Below, piece by piece: positions 55,588 to 64,000 of a stretch of DNA of 64,000 nt. Position 1 is the first letter of the stretch. Every line of letters starts with the position of its first letter. The notes beneath the pieces are model-generated. The model had not been told where the DNA came from and did no database searches. It worked only from the letters and a program-made list of their open reading frames with translations. The translations under genes were made by a program, and so were the position numbers. Source of the DNA: Paenibacillus sp. MMS20-IR301 (GTDB lineage Bacteria > Bacillota > Bacilli > Paenibacillales > Paenibacillaceae); contig NZ_CP135275.1 in the NCBI RefSeq assembly GCF_032302195.1, positions 5,090,001 through 5,154,000 of the forward strand. The letters are read 5' to 3'.

Positions 55588-56181
55588 CTATTCCTTAATC
55601 AAAGCAAGAAACTCAGCACGCGCGGCAGCATCCTCACGGAAGCTGCCCCGGGTCGCCATTGTAACCGTCTTACTGCCCGGCTTCTTCACGCCCCGTGCGC
55701 ACATGCAGAGATGCTCTCCCTCGACCACTACCATAACCCCATGGGGATTCAGCACCTCGGTCATGATGTCGGCAATTTGCGCTGTAATGCGCTCCTGCAC
55801 CTGCAGGCGACGGCTTACTGCTTCTACTAGCCGGGCCAGCTTGCTTAGGCCGGCAATCCGTCCGCTGGGGATGTAACCAATATGCACCTTACCGAAGAAA
55901 GGCGCCATATGATGCTCACACTGGCTGTAATAGACAATATCCTTCACAATTACAAGCTCTTCATGAGACTCGTCAAATGTGACACCCAGTGCCTCGCGGG
56001 GGTCAATGGAATACCCGCCGAATATTTCTTCGTACATCCGGGTAACTCTGGCCGGTGTTTCCAGTAAGCCTTCACGGCTGGTGTTCTCACCGATCAATTC
56101 CAAAATTTTTGCAACATGATACTCGATTTGCTCACGGTTTACAGAAACCTTCCCGTTCATGTATCCCTTGATGTCCTCCAT
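55588..56181 (-). CDS. folE: GTP cyclohydrolase I
   Basis: Makes dihydroneopterin triphosphate from GTP, first step of folate (and, in some bacteria, queuosine) synthesis. The 197-residue protein has the zinc and catalytic motif [19 protein letters not shown] and [19 protein letters not shown], CxxH and C residues ([12 protein letters not shown]). Length is normal for Bacillales FolE. A GGAGGAG ribosome site precedes ATG. The nearby queG makes a pterin/queuosine theme possible but not proven. Confidence 0.96.
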   Translation of the reverse strand: MEDIKGYMNGKVSVNREQIEYHVAKILELIGENTSREGLLETPARVTRMYEEIFGGYSIDPREALGVTFDESHEELVIVKDIVYYSQCEHHMAPFFGKVHIGYIPSGRIAGLSKLARLVEAVSRRLQVQERITAQIADIMTEVLNPHGVMVVVEGEHLCMCARGVKKPGSKTVTMATRGSFREDAAARAEFLALIKE

Positions 56182-56234
56182 GAAGTCTCCTCCTTCCGCA
56201 CCTGCAGCTGACTTGCCTGTTGCCTGGAGCCGGA

Positions 56235-56486
56235 TTATTTCTTCTTCCGGGCCGGGCCTTTGGATGCTGACGGAGCGCGTCCTGGCGGATTACTGTTCTT
56301 CATCATCTGCTGTGCACGCTGCATTTGCTTTCCATTCAGGTTATATCCCATTTGCTTAGCTACCTTCTGCAGCATTTCGGGATCATTCTGCATCGTTGTC
56401 ATTTGTCTGCGCAGATAATACACACCTATAAAGAATCCGCCGATCAGACCCACAACAAGCGTAATAATAGGCAACGCAATATTCAT
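56235..56486 (-). CDS. UPF0154 (YneF-like) small membrane protein
   Basis: An 83-residue protein starting at ATG 56484-56486 behind AGGTGG. One N-terminal membrane helix ([22 protein letters not shown]) is followed by the family motif [16 protein letters not shown] and a basic tail (ARKKK). This matches the UPF0154/YneF family found across Firmicutes, of unknown function. The tail is longer and more basic than the roughly 72-residue Bacillus form. Confidence 0.88.
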   Translation of the reverse strand: MNIALPIITLVVGLIGGFFIGVYYLRRQMTTMQNDPEMLQKVAKQMGYNLNGKQMQRAQQMMKNSNPPGRAPSASKGPARKKK

Positions 56487-56680
56487 CTGTAGTCCACCTC
56501 TGTACTCTATTGTCTGGCACCGCCCTGCTTGGGCATGCGAATCTATCATAGCATTTCAACAGTGGGACAGCAATTGGTAAATCCGGTGATTTAGAAGAGG
56601 TATTCTCCGCTTGTGCCGGGCCCGGCCTGCTCCGCTTCCAGCTGAAGCAGCGGCAGTAGTAACGCCATTAAGCTGATCGT

Positions 56681-57877
56681 TCATTCCCGCTCCGCCTCCT
56701 TCTGCTCCAGCAGCTTGTCCTGTGCCCGTCCCAGCATCTCCCGGACGGTCTCATCCGCCTCCTGCCCCAGGGCCTTGTCCACCGCTGCTGCAGCTTCGCC
56801 GCCGCCGATCCGGCCAAGTGCCCAGGCTGCGGTGCCCCGCATCTCCGGGCGCGGCTCCTGCAGCAGGATCTCCGTCAGCTTCGGTACGGCAGAGGCTTCC
56901 TTGAAATTGCCAAGGGCAATTACGGCATTGCGCTGAATCGGCTTCTTGCCGCGCCACGCAGCCGAACTGCTGCCGAACTTCTCCTTGAATTCACGGTTGC
57001 TGAGATCGAGAATCGGCATAAGCAGCGGCTTCACGATTTCCGGATCCGGCAACAGCTCCGGCCGGTGGTTCCAATTCTTGCCGCGGTTGTGGGGACAGAC
57101 AACCTGACAGGTATCGCAGCCGTACAGCCGGTTACCGATCTTGGTCATATAATGCTCACTCAGGAACCCCTTGGTCTGTGTCAGGAATGAAATGCAGGCC
57201 TGTGCGTTAAGCTGTCCCGGACCGACCAGAGCGCCCGTAGGGCAGGCATCAATACATTTGGTGCAGTCTCCGCAGCCATCCTCCACCGGCTGGTCCGGGG
57301 GGAACGGAATGTTCGTTACCATTTCGCCAAGATAGATCCATGATCCCCATTTGGGTGAGATCACTGCACAGTTCTTGCCGCTGAACCCGATCCCCGCCCG
57401 CTCCGCTACCGCCCGGTCTACAAGCGCGCCTGTATCGACCATACTTTCCAGGACCGCGCCGGGAACACGCTCACGGATGAAGCTCTCAAGCTTAGCCAGC
57501 GCTTCGCGGAGCACATGATGATAATCCTGCCCCCACGAGGCCCGGGCAAGAATTCCTCTGCGTGCTCCCGGCTCGGACTTCGGCGGATCCTCCATTTTGG
57601 ACGGGTAAGCTACGGCAATAGCTATAATTGAAAGCGGCTGCTCTCCCGACTGCAGCGCCGGAACCGTCCGCTTGTCCAAATCCGGCTCCTCAAACCCCGA
57701 TTCGTACCCGTTATCCCGGTGCTCCTGCAAAATATTTTTCAAATATAAAAACGGCTCCGCTGTGGTGAACCCGATATCATCAATACCGAGCGCAGGTGCG
57801 GCAGCCTGGATTTCAGCCTTCAGATTCTCCCACTTGGAAGGGGGCGGTGCATACGGTGACTGGAAGCTGGTATTCAT
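56681..57877 (-). CDS. queG: Epoxyqueuosine reductase
   Basis: Catalyses the last step of queuosine tRNA modification, reducing epoxyqueuosine with cobalamin and two [4Fe-4S] clusters. The 398-residue form starts at ATG 57875-57877 behind GGAGAGG. Motifs: MVDTGALVDRAVAERAG, GFSGKNCAVISPKWGSW, CGDCTKCIDACPTGAL and YGCDTCQVVCPHN. The C-terminal extension (about 300-398) contains HEAT-like repeats, as in Bacillus QueG. It lies 49 bases after lepB on the same strand. Confidence 0.95.
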   Translation of the reverse strand: MNTSFQSPYAPPPSKWENLKAEIQAAAPALGIDDIGFTTAEPFLYLKNILQEHRDNGYESGFEEPDLDKRTVPALQSGEQPLSIIAIAVAYPSKMEDPPKSEPGARRGILARASWGQDYHHVLREALAKLESFIRERVPGAVLESMVDTGALVDRAVAERAGIGFSGKNCAVISPKWGSWIYLGEMVTNIPFPPDQPVEDGCGDCTKCIDACPTGALVGPGQLNAQACISFLTQTKGFLSEHYMTKIGNRLYGCDTCQVVCPHNRGKNWNHRPELLPDPEIVKPLLMPILDLSNREFKEKFGSSSAAWRGKKPIQRNAVIALGNFKEASAVPKLTEILLQEPRPEMRGTAAWALGRIGGGEAAAAVDKALGQEADETVREMLGRAQDKLLEQKEAERE

Positions 57878-57925
57878 TCCCGCCTCTCCTTTTCTAATAT
57901 TGTCTGTACTCATGTGCTGCATTTG

Positions 57926-58555
57926 TTAAAGAATTCTTATCTGCTTAAACGGCCACCAGATCACAGCAGCTTTACCAACTATACTCTCCTCAGCAACGGC
58001 ACCGAAATAACGGCTGTCCTTACTGGCTCCGGCATGCCTGTTGTCGCCCATCACGAAGTAGGTCCCTTTCTGCACAGTCAGTCCGCTAAAATCAGGATCC
58101 TGAATGGGGGTATCAATGTATGGCTCATCCGTCAACTTGCCGTTCACATACAGCTGCCCGCCCCGCACCTCGACAATATCTCCGGGAATGCCGATAACAC
58201 GCTTAACCAGATATTCTTTCCGGCCCGGCCCCGTGCTGGGATCATGCAGAACAACTATTTCTCCCCTGCCGGGTTTGCCGAAACTGAGGGCGATCTTATT
58301 GATAACCAGCCTCTCCCCTTCATACAGGGTGGGCTCCATGGACTGGCCGACTACAGTAGATATATTGAAAACAAAAATATTCAGCAGCGACATTACAGCA
58401 AATATAACCGCCGCCGTAATGATCCACTCGCGCATCCCTCTTGCCCATCTCTTCTTGACTTCCCGCTGAGCTTCCCGTTTGACTTTTCCGTGTGTGACGG
58501 ATCTGTATCTGTATTTACGGCTCCGCATGAATTCTTCATCGGGTTCCCGGTTCAT
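57926..58555 (-). CDS. lepB: Signal peptidase I
   Basis: Cleaves Sec signal peptides outside the membrane. The 209-residue protein has a basic N-tail (about 1-45) and one membrane helix (about 46-68). Box B VVGQSMEPTLYEGE carries the catalytic Ser, box D LVKRVIGIPGD the catalytic Lys, and box E GDNRHAGASKDSRYFG follows. One N-terminal helix is typical of Gram-positive Sip enzymes. The long charged N-tail is somewhat unusual but seen in Paenibacillus-like proteins. Confidence 0.96.
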   Translation of the reverse strand: MNREPDEEFMRSRKYRYRSVTHGKVKREAQREVKKRWARGMREWIITAAVIFAVMSLLNIFVFNISTVVGQSMEPTLYEGERLVINKIALSFGKPGRGEIVVLHDPSTGPGRKEYLVKRVIGIPGDIVEVRGGQLYVNGKLTDEPYIDTPIQDPDFSGLTVQKGTYFVMGDNRHAGASKDSRYFGAVAEESIVGKAAVIWWPFKQIRIL

Positions 58556-58601
58556 TGGCCACCTACTTGCTTCATTGGGATTTCAAGTCCATAACAATAG
58601 A

Positions 58602-58650
58602 AAAGCATATCTTCCGGCCATTTGCAATGGACACAGGGAAGATATGCTTT
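58602..58650 (-). terminator. Terminator after GNAT gene
   Basis: AAAGCATATCTTCC pairs with GGAAGATATGCTTT around a loop that itself holds a CCATT/AATGG stem. On the minus strand it runs into TTTTCTATTG. It separates the GNAT gene from lepB. Confidence 0.8.
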
Positions 58651-58755
58651 AGTATAATGAAACAGACTATGCAGATAGAACCTGACACTCAAGCAATCTG
58701 CAATAGTTCTCTACTCTAACGGTTGTTTCCGCTTACAGCACCAGTTCAATAACAA

Positions 58756-59175
58756 CTAGCCTACAATGCTTAGCTTACGTACAGATTTGAAGATCTGGTC
58801 CTCGCCATAACCCATGGCCTCATACAGCGGCAGTGCGAAGGAATTATGCTCATCAACGGCTACATAAATCCCGCTGACCTTACGCGTCTGGAATCTGTTC
58901 TCCATTGCAGTTACAAGACTCTTGCCGACTCCTCTGCGGCGATAATCCGGATGTACAGCAATACGGAAATAACAGCCATGATTCTTCTCAATCGTACCAA
59001 TCAGTGCGCCGATGATTTCCCCTTCGTCCTCCGCAACTACAATGAGATCCGAATCCCATGAAAGCTGCCTGGAGAAAGGCTCAATCGTGCTCTCGAAACA
59101 TTCTTCCGATAATGCGGTCTGCAGCAGTTCAGTCACTGGAGTAACGTCGCTTAATTGAAAGGAACGAACGTGCAT
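58756..59175 (-). CDS. GNAT family N-acetyltransferase
   Basis: A 139-residue acetyltransferase starting at ATG 59173-59175 behind GGGAGAC; the longer frame has no ribosome site. The acetyl-CoA motif is IAVHPDYRRRGVGKSLVTAM, with VVAEDEGEIIGALIG before it and FALPLYEAMGYGEDQIF near the end. It resembles RimI-like or small-molecule acetylases. The substrate is unknown. Confidence 0.9.
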   Translation of the reverse strand: MHVRSFQLSDVTPVTELLQTALSEECFESTIEPFSRQLSWDSDLIVVAEDEGEIIGALIGTIEKNHGCYFRIAVHPDYRRRGVGKSLVTAMENRFQTRKVSGIYVAVDEHNSFALPLYEAMGYGEDQIFKSVRKLSIVG

Positions 59176-59411
59176 ACTTAAAAGTCTCCCTTTTCTATGG
59201 CTTAGAATTTTACAAAAAGAAGGAGTTTCCATAACAGTATAAAGAGGAAAAAAGCATCAAAAACCGAGGAATACCTGCTTTTAAATCTATTAAAGCATAC
59301 TTTTCTCGTGATATCATCAATTTTCTTTTGAAAGCGCTTGATATGAAGCGTTTTCATTGAATATAGTTTCATTTTTACATGATTTAGGAAAAAAATTAAC
59401 TGCTTTGCTAT

Positions 59412-59450
59412 GTGTAAAGGTAATCCCTGGGTTTAACACAGCCTTTACAC
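59412..59450. repeat. Inverted repeat upstream of sodA
   Basis: Perfect 9-bp arms GTGTAAAGG and CCTTTACAC are separated by 21 bases, in the AT-rich gap before sodA. This may be a hairpin or operator. Confidence 0.55.
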
Positions 59451-59539
59451 TTGCCGTGAGATTTGGAGGGGACTCCGACTTTTTAAACATTCATGTTTGT
59501 TTAATGTTGCATTATTGTTCCAGATACGTTTTAATAATA

Positions 59540-59571
59540 GTATCTTATCGGATATATAACCAATAAGATAC
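59540..59571. repeat. Inverted repeat close to sodA
   Basis: Perfect 9-bp arms GTATCTTAT and ATAAGATAC are separated by 14 bases, about 85 bases before the sodA ATG, where a regulator or leader hairpin could act. The rest of the 479-base gap (59176-59654) is AT-rich. It also has two near-cre sequences around 59328-59357, but no gene I can support. Confidence 0.55.
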
Positions 59572-59654
59572 ATTGGAAATAAGGGGTTTTGACGTCAAGA
59601 CCGCCAAAATTCTTTATCTATACAAATTCTAATATACTCAGGAGGGATTTTTCC

Positions 59655-60263
59655 ATGGCATTTCAATTACCGGCACTTCCTTATCCAAACAACGCACTTG
59701 AACCACACATCGATGCTCTGACGATGGAGATTCACCACGACAGGCACCATAACACTTATGTGACGAACCTGAACGCCGCACTGGAAAAGGCACCCGAACT
59801 GCAAGACAAGAGCATTGACGAGCTGCTGACTGACCTGAACGCTGTACCTGAAGCTATCCGTACTGCTGTCCGCAACAACGGCGGCGGCCATGCTAACCAC
59901 ACTTTATTCTGGGAAGTTATCGGACCGAACGGCGGCGGTGCACCAGCCGGAGCACTCGCAGCAGCGATTGACAGTGAACTGGGCGGATTCGATAAATTCA
60001 AAGAAGACTTCGCAACTGCAGCAACTACCCGTTTCGGCAGCGGCTGGGCCTGGCTCGTCGTGAAGGACGGCAAACTGGCGGTTACCAGCACACCTAACCA
60101 GGATAACCCGATCAGCGAAGGCGCTACTCCAATCCTCGGCCTCGATGTATGGGAGCACGCGTACTACCTGAACTACCAGAACAAACGCCCTGACTACATC
60201 AAAGCGTTCTGGAACGTTGTAAACTGGGAAGAAGTCGGCAAACGCTACGAAAGCGCAAAATAA
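59655..60263 (+). CDS. sodA: Superoxide dismutase (Mn/Fe)
   Basis: Dismutates superoxide in the cytoplasm. The 202-residue protein starts at ATG 59655 behind AGGAGG. Metal ligands: His in [14 protein letters not shown], His in [13 protein letters not shown], and Asp and His in [13 protein letters not shown]. The Gly-rich [10 protein letters not shown] segment fits Mn-preferring enzymes. Length is standard. It is the main SOD candidate; a longer fused SOD lies 4 kb upstream. Confidence 0.96.
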   Translation: MAFQLPALPYPNNALEPHIDALTMEIHHDRHHNTYVTNLNAALEKAPELQDKSIDELLTDLNAVPEAIRTAVRNNGGGHANHTLFWEVIGPNGGGAPAGALAAAIDSELGGFDKFKEDFATAATTRFGSGWAWLVVKDGKLAVTSTPNQDNPISEGATPILGLDVWEHAYYLNYQNKRPDYIKAFWNVVNWEEVGKRYESAK

Positions 60264-60302
60264 TAAGCTACGGCCACTGTGCCGCAGCTTCATAGCATAA
60301 GA

Positions 60303-60338
60303 ACAACCGGGAGCCCCTACAGGGGACTCCCGGTTGTT
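60303..60338 (+). terminator. Terminator after sodA
   Basis: AACCGGGAG-CCCCT pairs with AGGGG-A-CTCCCGGTT around a short loop with one bulge, followed by GTTTGTGTT. It lies 40 bases after the sodA stop. Confidence 0.85.
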
Positions 60339-60501
60339 TGTGTTGGGGTGTATTGCAGGGCGGGCCACTTGTTACTCAACCCCAGCCCCCGTGCGAGCCG
60401 GCAGCGATCATTTAAGTAACCAGCATCGTTCATGTCACCTTCCAGCTTCCTTGCGGACAGGAGATCCCTTATTCGGACGCAATATAGCATTTCGCAGGCT
60501 A

Positions 60502-60635
60502 TGCGGACACAGATGCCGTTAAGCAACCTATTTCACTACATTTCGGGCTCAAACCAGCCATATAGCGTCTCCTGGATCCGCAAGAGGCAGAAAAGCTGGT
60601 TTTACCGCTAAATAACGTCAGCTGTGTCCGCCGAG
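60502..60635. repeat. GGACA repeat element, inverted pair (copy A, downstream of mutY)
   Basis: A forward unit (60502-60523, TGCGGACACAGATGCCGTTA) and a reverse unit (60611-60635) share the core GCGGACACAG followed by CGTTA. AAACCAGC (60551-60558) and GCTGGTTT (60595-60602) form an inner inverted pair. The same core recurs at 62379-62565. The remaining parts of this 582-base gap (60339-60501, 60636-60845) show nothing I recognise. Confidence 0.65.
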
Positions 60636-60845
60636 ATGGCAGAAGGTTGTTTCAGCTTACTCTCCGCCAAATACCTGTACTTTCACATACTTCACGTATC
60701 TCGACACTCCGCACCTTACGCCGCTCTCCGCCGTCCGCATCCCCATACATTCTGCCCATTCACACCTTGTGCTGCTAACCACACAGCACGCTACTCCAAG
60801 CTATGCCTTAAGCTATTCCGCTCATCGGGCCGCTGCAACCCCTTG

Positions 60846-62120
60846 TTACTCAGCCCCGCTCTCCTGCTCATCAAAATAGGCGTTGAGCAGCTTCAGGAAC
60901 ACATTGGGAAACGCATAATTGGCCATATCGCTGCGGCTGATCCACCGGACTGCACCTGCATCCTCTGGATTGCCTGCACCGTCTGCGAACCGCTCCGCCG
61001 CAGCAGCCTCTCCCGCGAATAGTCCTGAGGATCCGGCGGGGTCAGCAGCACTCGCTGCGGCGTATCCGGCACGCCCTTCCGCCGCCAGCGGCAGGGCTGC
61101 CTCCTCCCTACAGCGGTATACCTGCAGGGTCCACACAATATGGCTGAATGTGTGCTCCGCAGCCATCCAGTGCCCTTCAGGCCGGGCGAAGATCCCGGCC
61201 TGAAGCAGGGACCGGCGCAGCCGGTCCTGCGCTGCGCTCTCCGGCAGCAGCGCGCCGGAGGCGCCGCCCTCCGCAGGCTGCGCCGGGAAATGCGGCAGCT
61301 CCCACATGCGGGCCAGAAGCCCGCTCTGTGGCCGCTGCCGGATGAGCACCCGGCCCGCGTGCGCACCGCGGCCCTCCACCAGGGCCGCCAGCCGCTCTTC
61401 GGGACGCGGCGGCTTAGCCTTGGTCTTGACGGGCAGCGAGGTCTCGCAGCCCGAGAGGCGCGCTGAGCAGTGCTCCATCACCGGACAGGGCAGACAGCGC
61501 GGTGATTTCGGCGTGCAGATCAGCGCCCCAAGCTCCATCAGCGCCTGATTGAAGTGCGAGGCCTCCCCCTCCGGGATCAGCTCTGCCGCCAGGCGCTCCA
61601 TCCGGATGCGGGTAGCTCCCTTGGCGATATCATCCTCAATCAGGAAGTAGCGGGACAGTACCCGCATGACATTGCCGTCGACCGCCGGCTCCGGCCGGTT
61701 GAAGGCAATGCTGAGAATAGCGCCTGCCGTATACGGGCCTACGCCCTTGAGGGCGAATACGGCATCACGGTCATCAGGAACCTGGCCGCCGTATTGTTCC
61801 TTCACCTGCTTCGCCGCATGCTGCAGATTCCGGGCACGGGAATAATAACCCAGTCCTTCCCAGCATTTCAGCACATCCTCCTCCGGTGCATCAGCAAGCG
61901 ACTCTACCGTAGGGAAACGTTCTATGAAACGGTTGAAGTAAGGTATTACTGTATCGACCCTCGTCTGCTGAAGCATAATTTCTGAAATCCAGATATAATA
62001 AGGATTCCGGTGGCGGCGCCACGGCAAGTCCCGTTTCTGTCCGTGATACCACTCGAGCAGATTACGGCTGAAATACAATTTGGCTGCCTGCTGCGCATCG
62101 TGCTGTTCATTCGTTGTCAT
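60846..62120 (-). CDS. mutY: A/G-specific adenine glycosylase MutY
   Basis: Removes adenine mispaired with 8-oxoguanine. The 424-residue protein has WISEIMLQQTRVDTVIPYF, the helix-hairpin-helix LKGVGPYTAGAI and catalytic Asp in AVDGNVMRVLSR. The [4Fe-4S] loop CTPKSPRCLPCPVMEHC has the Cys spacing 6-2-5. The C-terminal third is a NUDIX-like 8-oxoG-recognition domain, including WELPHFPAQP. The stretch at about 61.0-61.4 kb is Ala-rich and higher in GC. Dispersed repeat elements flank the gene on both sides. Confidence 0.96.
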   Translation of the reverse strand: MTTNEQHDAQQAAKLYFSRNLLEWYHGQKRDLPWRRHRNPYYIWISEIMLQQTRVDTVIPYFNRFIERFPTVESLADAPEEDVLKCWEGLGYYSRARNLQHAAKQVKEQYGGQVPDDRDAVFALKGVGPYTAGAILSIAFNRPEPAVDGNVMRVLSRYFLIEDDIAKGATRIRMERLAAELIPEGEASHFNQALMELGALICTPKSPRCLPCPVMEHCSARLSGCETSLPVKTKAKPPRPEERLAALVEGRGAHAGRVLIRQRPQSGLLARMWELPHFPAQPAEGGASGALLPESAAQDRLRRSLLQAGIFARPEGHWMAAEHTFSHIVWTLQVYRCREEAALPLAAEGRAGYAAASAADPAGSSGLFAGEAAAAERFADGAGNPEDAGAVRWISRSDMANYAFPNVFLKLLNAYFDEQESGAE

Positions 62121-62378
62121 TATTGCCTCTCCTTGCCTGTTTATTTAACGTACAATATAACCAAGGCATTTCCTTCTATAATTCCTCAGCTATATAGGTT
62201 GGACTTAAGACTTATAGAAAAGGCTAGACCGCGGCGCGGTAAGTATTGGACTTCCGGCTGCTGCCCGCCCCCAAATTTCTTGATTTAGTTTGCGGCGGAA
62301 ATCCGGTGACAAAGCCGAACGCCAGCGCTCTTTCCGGTTCCCAAATCCACTCCGCTGCACATACAACCCAACTCTGCT

Positions 62379-62565
62379 CTTATGGACACCACAGCTCTTA
62401 TTCGCTCAAATCAGGTCATTTGGGCGGGCTTACGGACACGACAGCCCTTATCCGCCGCTTTTTATGGGCAAACTCCACCTTTCCGGTGAAATAACGGCGC
62501 TGATGTCCGTAAGACCGACACTCAAGTGCCTTTCCGCAGGCTTAACGTCTCTCATGTCCGTAACG
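62379..62565. repeat. GGACA repeat element, four units (copy B, upstream of mutY)
   Basis: Two direct units start at 62379 (CTTATGGACACCACAGCTCT) and 62429 (CTTACGGACACGACAGCCCT), 50 bases apart. Two inverted units follow at 62491-62513 and 62542-62565, 51 bases apart. All share TTAyGGACA followed by a TTA about 10 bases on. The whole is an imperfect palindrome of about 185 bases in the 647-base gap between mutY and acpS. The flanks (62121-62378, 62566-62767) show nothing I recognise. Confidence 0.72.
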
Positions 62566-62767
62566 TTTAGCCAGTCACTTGAACAACCGTTGCGTGGCTG
62601 GCTACTTTCTTAACAGGGAGCCCATTCAGTCCCTTTACCTGCGCGGCAGCTCATTGTACATGATTTCCGCTTAAAGGTGCGACTTCCGGCCGCTAGCATC
62701 ATACAGTTCCAAGATTCCCTTGACTAGCTCTCCGTTTTCTAAAGTTTTATAGTTCAATCTATCGCTT

Positions 62768-63172
62768 CTATAATTCCGCCTGCTCCACCCGCTCCACTAC
62801 AGCGAAGGCTGAGGCCAATTCGCCGCTGTGCGTAATCGTCAGATGGATGATATGCTGCGCCGCAGAGAGCTGCAGCCGGCCCCAGGCCTCCGCAGACAGC
62901 GAAACGACCGGCTTGCCCAGGCTGTCAGGGAGGATCTCGATATCCTGGAATCCCACCGCAGCCCCGATTCCGCAGCCCAGTGCTTTCACGACCGCTTCCT
63001 TGGCCGCAAACCGCCCTGCGGCGAATTCAGCAGCCTTTCCCTTCCGTGCTGCTGCGAGATCACGCTCACTTACTGTCAGAATACGCTGCAAAAATCCGTT
63101 TCCCGCCCCTCTTGACAGTACTGCTGCAATCCGCCGGATTTCCAGCACATCATTTCCGATTCCATAAATCAC
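62768..63172 (-). CDS. acpS: Holo-[acyl-carrier-protein] synthase
   Basis: Transfers phosphopantetheine from CoA to acyl carrier protein for fatty-acid synthesis. The 134-residue form starts at GTG 63170-63172 behind AAGGAGT; a second GTG nine bases upstream is less well placed. Motifs: IYGIGNDVLEIRRI with the Mg-binding Asp, and GRFAAKEAVVKALGCGIG. Length is normal for the trimeric AcpS type. It is divergent from the hydrolase at 63315. Confidence 0.94.
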   Translation of the reverse strand: MIYGIGNDVLEIRRIAAVLSRGAGNGFLQRILTVSERDLAAARKGKAAEFAAGRFAAKEAVVKALGCGIGAAVGFQDIEILPDSLGKPVVSLSAEAWGRLQLSAAQHIIHLTITHSGELASAFAVVERVEQAEL

Positions 63173-63314
63173 AATTCCCACTCCTTATGCTATCCTTAAC
63201 CGCTTTATTAATGGTATGATCTTCATAATCATTATGGATAAATAATATAAATTATAGCCTTATATAGCTCTTCCTGCTATCCGTTTCAAATGATATAGAG
63301 AGGGGACTCAATGG

Positions 63315-64000
63315 ATGAACCGTAATTTCCAGCTGCCCGCCGGAGAAGACGCAGTGCTGCGCTGCTCGCATTTCCCCGCCCGGGATACAGCCAAAAGCCT
63401 GATTGTAATTGCCCACGGTTATAAGGGCTTTAAGGATTGGGGAATGTTTCCTTATGTTGCAGCAGCACTCAGCCAGGAGCATGAGGTAATTACCTTTAAT
63501 TTCTCGCATTCCGGCATCGGAGAAGATCTGCTGAATTTCACCGAACTCGACAAATTCGCCCGCAACACCTATAGCCGCGAAATCAAGGATATGGAAATCC
63601 TGTTATCTTACCTTAGCCAGCACCACAAATTCGGCAGCCTGCCGCTGTTCCTGCTGGGCCATAGCCGCGGGGGCGGCGATTGCCTGCTGTATGCACTGGA
63701 CCATCCGGGAGACGTTACCGGTGTAATCTCCTGGAACGGCATTACCGACCTTGACCTGTTCACGGAAGAACAGAAGGTTGAGATGCGCGGCCGCGGCCGC
63801 GCCTTCGTGCTTAACGGCCGCACCGGACAGCAAATGCCGCTCGACGCCGTACTCCTCGATGACCTGGAGCAGCAGGCTGAGCGCTATAACCTGCTTAAGC
63901 GGCTGTCCGCCTCCAGCTTCCCGGCAGTCCTGATTCAGGGCAGCCGGGATGGTGAACGGCTTCGCCGCGGCTCAGAGCAGCTGACCGGGCTGCGTCCGGA
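63315..64000 (+). CDS. Alpha/beta hydrolase (cut by window end)
   Basis: An open frame from ATG 63315 runs at least 228 codons to the window end without a stop. AGAGGGGA serves as ribosome site; an earlier ATG at 63311 hits a stop at once. Motifs: IVIAHGYKGFKDWG for the oxyanion region and FLLGHSRGGGDCLLYA with the nucleophilic Ser. A possible acid lies in LIQGSRDGE. It fits serine hydrolases of the dienelactone/esterase superfamily. The catalytic His would lie beyond the window. Cytoplasmic, with no signal peptide. Confidence 0.88.
   Translation, partial: MNRNFQLPAGEDAVLRCSHFPARDTAKSLIVIAHGYKGFKDWGMFPYVAAALSQEHEVITFNFSHSGIGEDLLNFTELDKFARNTYSREIKDMEILLSYLSQHHKFGSLPLFLLGHSRGGGDCLLYALDHPGDVTGVISWNGITDLDLFTEEQKVEMRGRGRAFVLNGRTGQQMPLDAVLLDDLEQQAERYNLLKRLSASSFPAVLIQGSRDGERLRRGSEQLTGLRP

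Noticed and set aside
60624..61022. Plus-strand frame across the end of mutY
   Set aside because: It overlaps mutY on the other strand and has no ribosome site or motif.
62246..62613. Overlapping plus-strand frames in the mutY-acpS gap
   Set aside because: They translate the GGACA repeat units and have no ribosome sites.
63226..63238. Second Fur-like palindrome CATAATCATTATG upstream of the last hydrolase
   Set aside because: It misses key outer bases of the Fur consensus and sits in AT-rich DNA, so chance is likely.

Overview
The window looks like chromosomal DNA from Paenibacillus or a close relative in the Bacillales. It opens with an rRNA operon on the minus strand. Many of its proteins have obvious Bacillus counterparts, and coding DNA is moderately GC-rich with AT-rich intergenic gaps. 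The yeaD-yebA-guaA-pbuG and gsaB/bcp neighbourhoods known from Bacillus subtilis can be recognised. I see no prophage, insertion sequence, CRISPR array or tRNA gene.

Layout. 1-2.95 kb: the 5' part of a 23S gene, a tRNA-free spacer, a complete 16S gene and two tandem rRNA promoters, all on the minus strand. 3-12.2 kb: a minus-strand cell-surface block. It holds two large GT-C membrane glycosyltransferases carrying carbohydrate-binding modules (one a double GT-C fusion), a GtrB/CsbB-like GT2 enzyme, a GtrA/GtcA-like flippase, a class D-like sortase, and a secreted transglutaminase-like protein behind two tandem cyclic-di-GMP-I riboswitches. 12.2-21.7 kb: purine and cell-envelope genes. These are pbuG with a guanine-type riboswitch, an RsgA paralogue paired with an APH-fold kinase, guaA, and the transglutaminase/DUF58 pair yebA-yeaD. 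21.9-29.9 kb: a lipoprotein polysaccharide deacetylase, DedA, two MFS exporters each beside its probable regulator (WYL and MarR), a zinc-ribbon protein and a DinB-like protein. 30-45.2 kb: a giant BadF/HgdC-type activase, peroxiredoxin Bcp, an LCP ligase, a GSA aminomutase, peptide deformylase, a GDSL hydrolase, an inositol-phosphatase family protein, and an operon of amidase, D-Ala-D-Ala ligase, an unknown protein and UvsE. 45.4-55.5 kb: aconitase, a Fur-controlled siderophore-binding lipoprotein, a PocR-GAF-LuxR regulator, an IclR regulator, a membrane-anchored hydrolase, and a superoxide dismutase with an extra N-terminal helical domain. 55.6-64 kb: folE, a UPF0154 protein, queG, signal peptidase I, a GNAT, sodA, mutY, acpS, and an alpha/beta hydrolase cut by the window end.

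The most interesting parts are these. The 3-12 kb block looks like a three-component glycosylation machine with unusual fused GT-C enzymes, next to a sortase and a c-di-GMP-regulated secreted protein. A family of short GGACA-containing repeats lies in direct and inverted copies in both gaps flanking mutY. Several regulatory sites can be read directly: two riboswitch classes, a perfect Fur box, a triple half-site MarR operator, and a dyad over the aconitase -35. All functions are inferred from motifs and remembered family knowledge; no database search was run.
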